A DNA stretch of 63,371 bases from Adhaeribacter rhizoryzae. Its GTDB lineage: Bacteria; Bacteroidota; Bacteroidia; Cytophagales; Hymenobacteraceae. The DNA is taken from positions 1-63,371 of the forward strand of contig NZ_VWSF01000030.1 of assembly GCF_008629685.1 (NCBI RefSeq). The letters are read 5' to 3'. Below, one piece after another: positions 63,045 through 63,371 of the stretch (positions are counted from its first letter, which is position 1; every line of letters starts with the position of its first letter). The position numbers and the translations under genes are program-made. The notes beneath the pieces were generated by a model. That model worked only from the letters and a program-made list of their open reading frames with translations. It was not told the DNA's origin and did no database searches.

Positions 63045-63371
63045 TTTTTGGGCCAGGGTCCACCCGTGCAAGATATGCTGGAAGTAATTCCAACCGCGCA
63101 AAAGGGTAATCACCCCCGCCTGCTTTTCGTGGGGTTTCCACCCGCCTAATCGGGCTATTATCCAGTAGCACCATTGTAAAGAGTCTTGGGGGTAAGGATT
63201 CCGCTGCTTGGCTGTTTTTCCTTCATAACGTTTTTGTAAAGCCTGCAGACAAGCGACTTCTTGCCGGGTAAAGCTTTCTGCCAGCGGCACGGCTTCTTTC
63301 TGTTTAGAAGCCAGGTGCAAGAGCATTATCTTGCTAGCGGCAAACAAAGCCAGCAGCGTGAGTTGCACTAA
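63033..63371 (-). CDS. IS4-family transposase, C-terminal part, cut by the window edge
   Basis: The minus-strand frame is open from the right edge to the TAA at 63033 (112 residues seen). It ends with IARLGGWKPHEKQAGVITLL, RGWNYFQHILHGWTLAQ, very like the C-terminal end of IS4/Tn5-type transposases (IARLGG....PG...LW.GW..L). The GTG at 63368 is not the true start; the frame continues off the window. Together with the N-terminal fragment at 1-147 it describes two copies of one element in the same orientation. Confidence 0.85.
   Translation of the reverse strand, partial: LVQLTLLALFAASKIMLLHLASKQKEAVPLAESFTRQEVACLQALQKRYEGKTAKQRNPYPQDSLQWCYWIIARLGGWKPHEKQAGVITLLRGWNYFQHILHGWTLAQKFVS

Noticed and set aside
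1-63371. Composite transposon bounded by the two IS4-type copies
   Set aside because: The segment carries core genes (dnaA, metH, mutA/mutB) with uniform style. Contig breakage at a repeated IS is simpler.

Overview
The window looks like a chromosomal contig from a Bacteroidota bacterium of the order Cytophagales, most likely a Hymenobacteraceae relative such as Adhaeribacter or Pontibacter. This is inferred from -7 boxes of the form TAnnTTTG, few strong Shine-Dalgarno sites, and gene families typical of the phylum (DUF4159/MoxR/DUF58/BatA/DUF4175 cluster, HMA-AraC regulator, mutA/mutB, CHASE-PAS kinases). No tRNA, rRNA, CRISPR array or prophage was found. Both edges lie inside copies of the same IS4-family element in the same orientation, so the window is probably a draft contig broken at a repeated IS.

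Layout. 0-9 kb: IS end, then on the minus strand an Rrf2 regulator, dnaA and a two-gene split 5'-nucleotidase; on the plus strand a translationally coupled carbamoyltransferase / SGNH hydrolase / SxtJ-like operon; a DUF72 protein and a 59-residue membrane protein. 9-21 kb: an S24-type repressor with a likely operator, the two subunits of methylmalonyl-CoA mutase, a secreted DUF3472 protein, a kinase-less triple-PAS protein beside a degenerate CZB-like protein, a PAS-LuxR regulator, a basic secreted protein and a pirin. 21-35 kb: an HMA-AraC regulator and a secreted metal-binding protein, a sulfatase, SorA/SorB sulfite dehydrogenase, a pair of M16 proteases, a second DUF72 protein, RlpA, a YdeI-like protein and an MBL-fold hydrolase. 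35-53 kb: a CHASE-PAS histidine kinase, UxuA, a TldD/TldE-like pair (the first carrying a Tat signal), and the DUF4159/MoxR/DUF58/BatA/DUF4175 gene cluster. 53-63 kb: a one-carbon and sulfur block with a SAM-I riboswitch, metH, metF, a long structured leader, a ferredoxin-NADP reductase and a 2Fe-2S ferredoxin, followed by an FAD amine oxidase-like protein and the second IS copy.

The most interesting signal is the 540-base leader between metF and the ferredoxin-NADP reductase. It encodes a 32-residue peptide ending in five consecutive cysteines and a leucine (59483-59581). Alternative hairpins follow it, and the complementary words AGGTAAAA and TTTTACC recur through the leader. It has the form of a cysteine-sensing attenuator controlling a reductase that can feed sulfite reduction, next to methionine genes controlled by SAM. 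Other points are an anti-P1 element in the metH riboswitch, dispersed palindromic intergenic repeats (TGTCATTCAGGAGGAAA arms), the sxtI/sxtJ-like module of unknown product, and the PAS/CZB-like pair.
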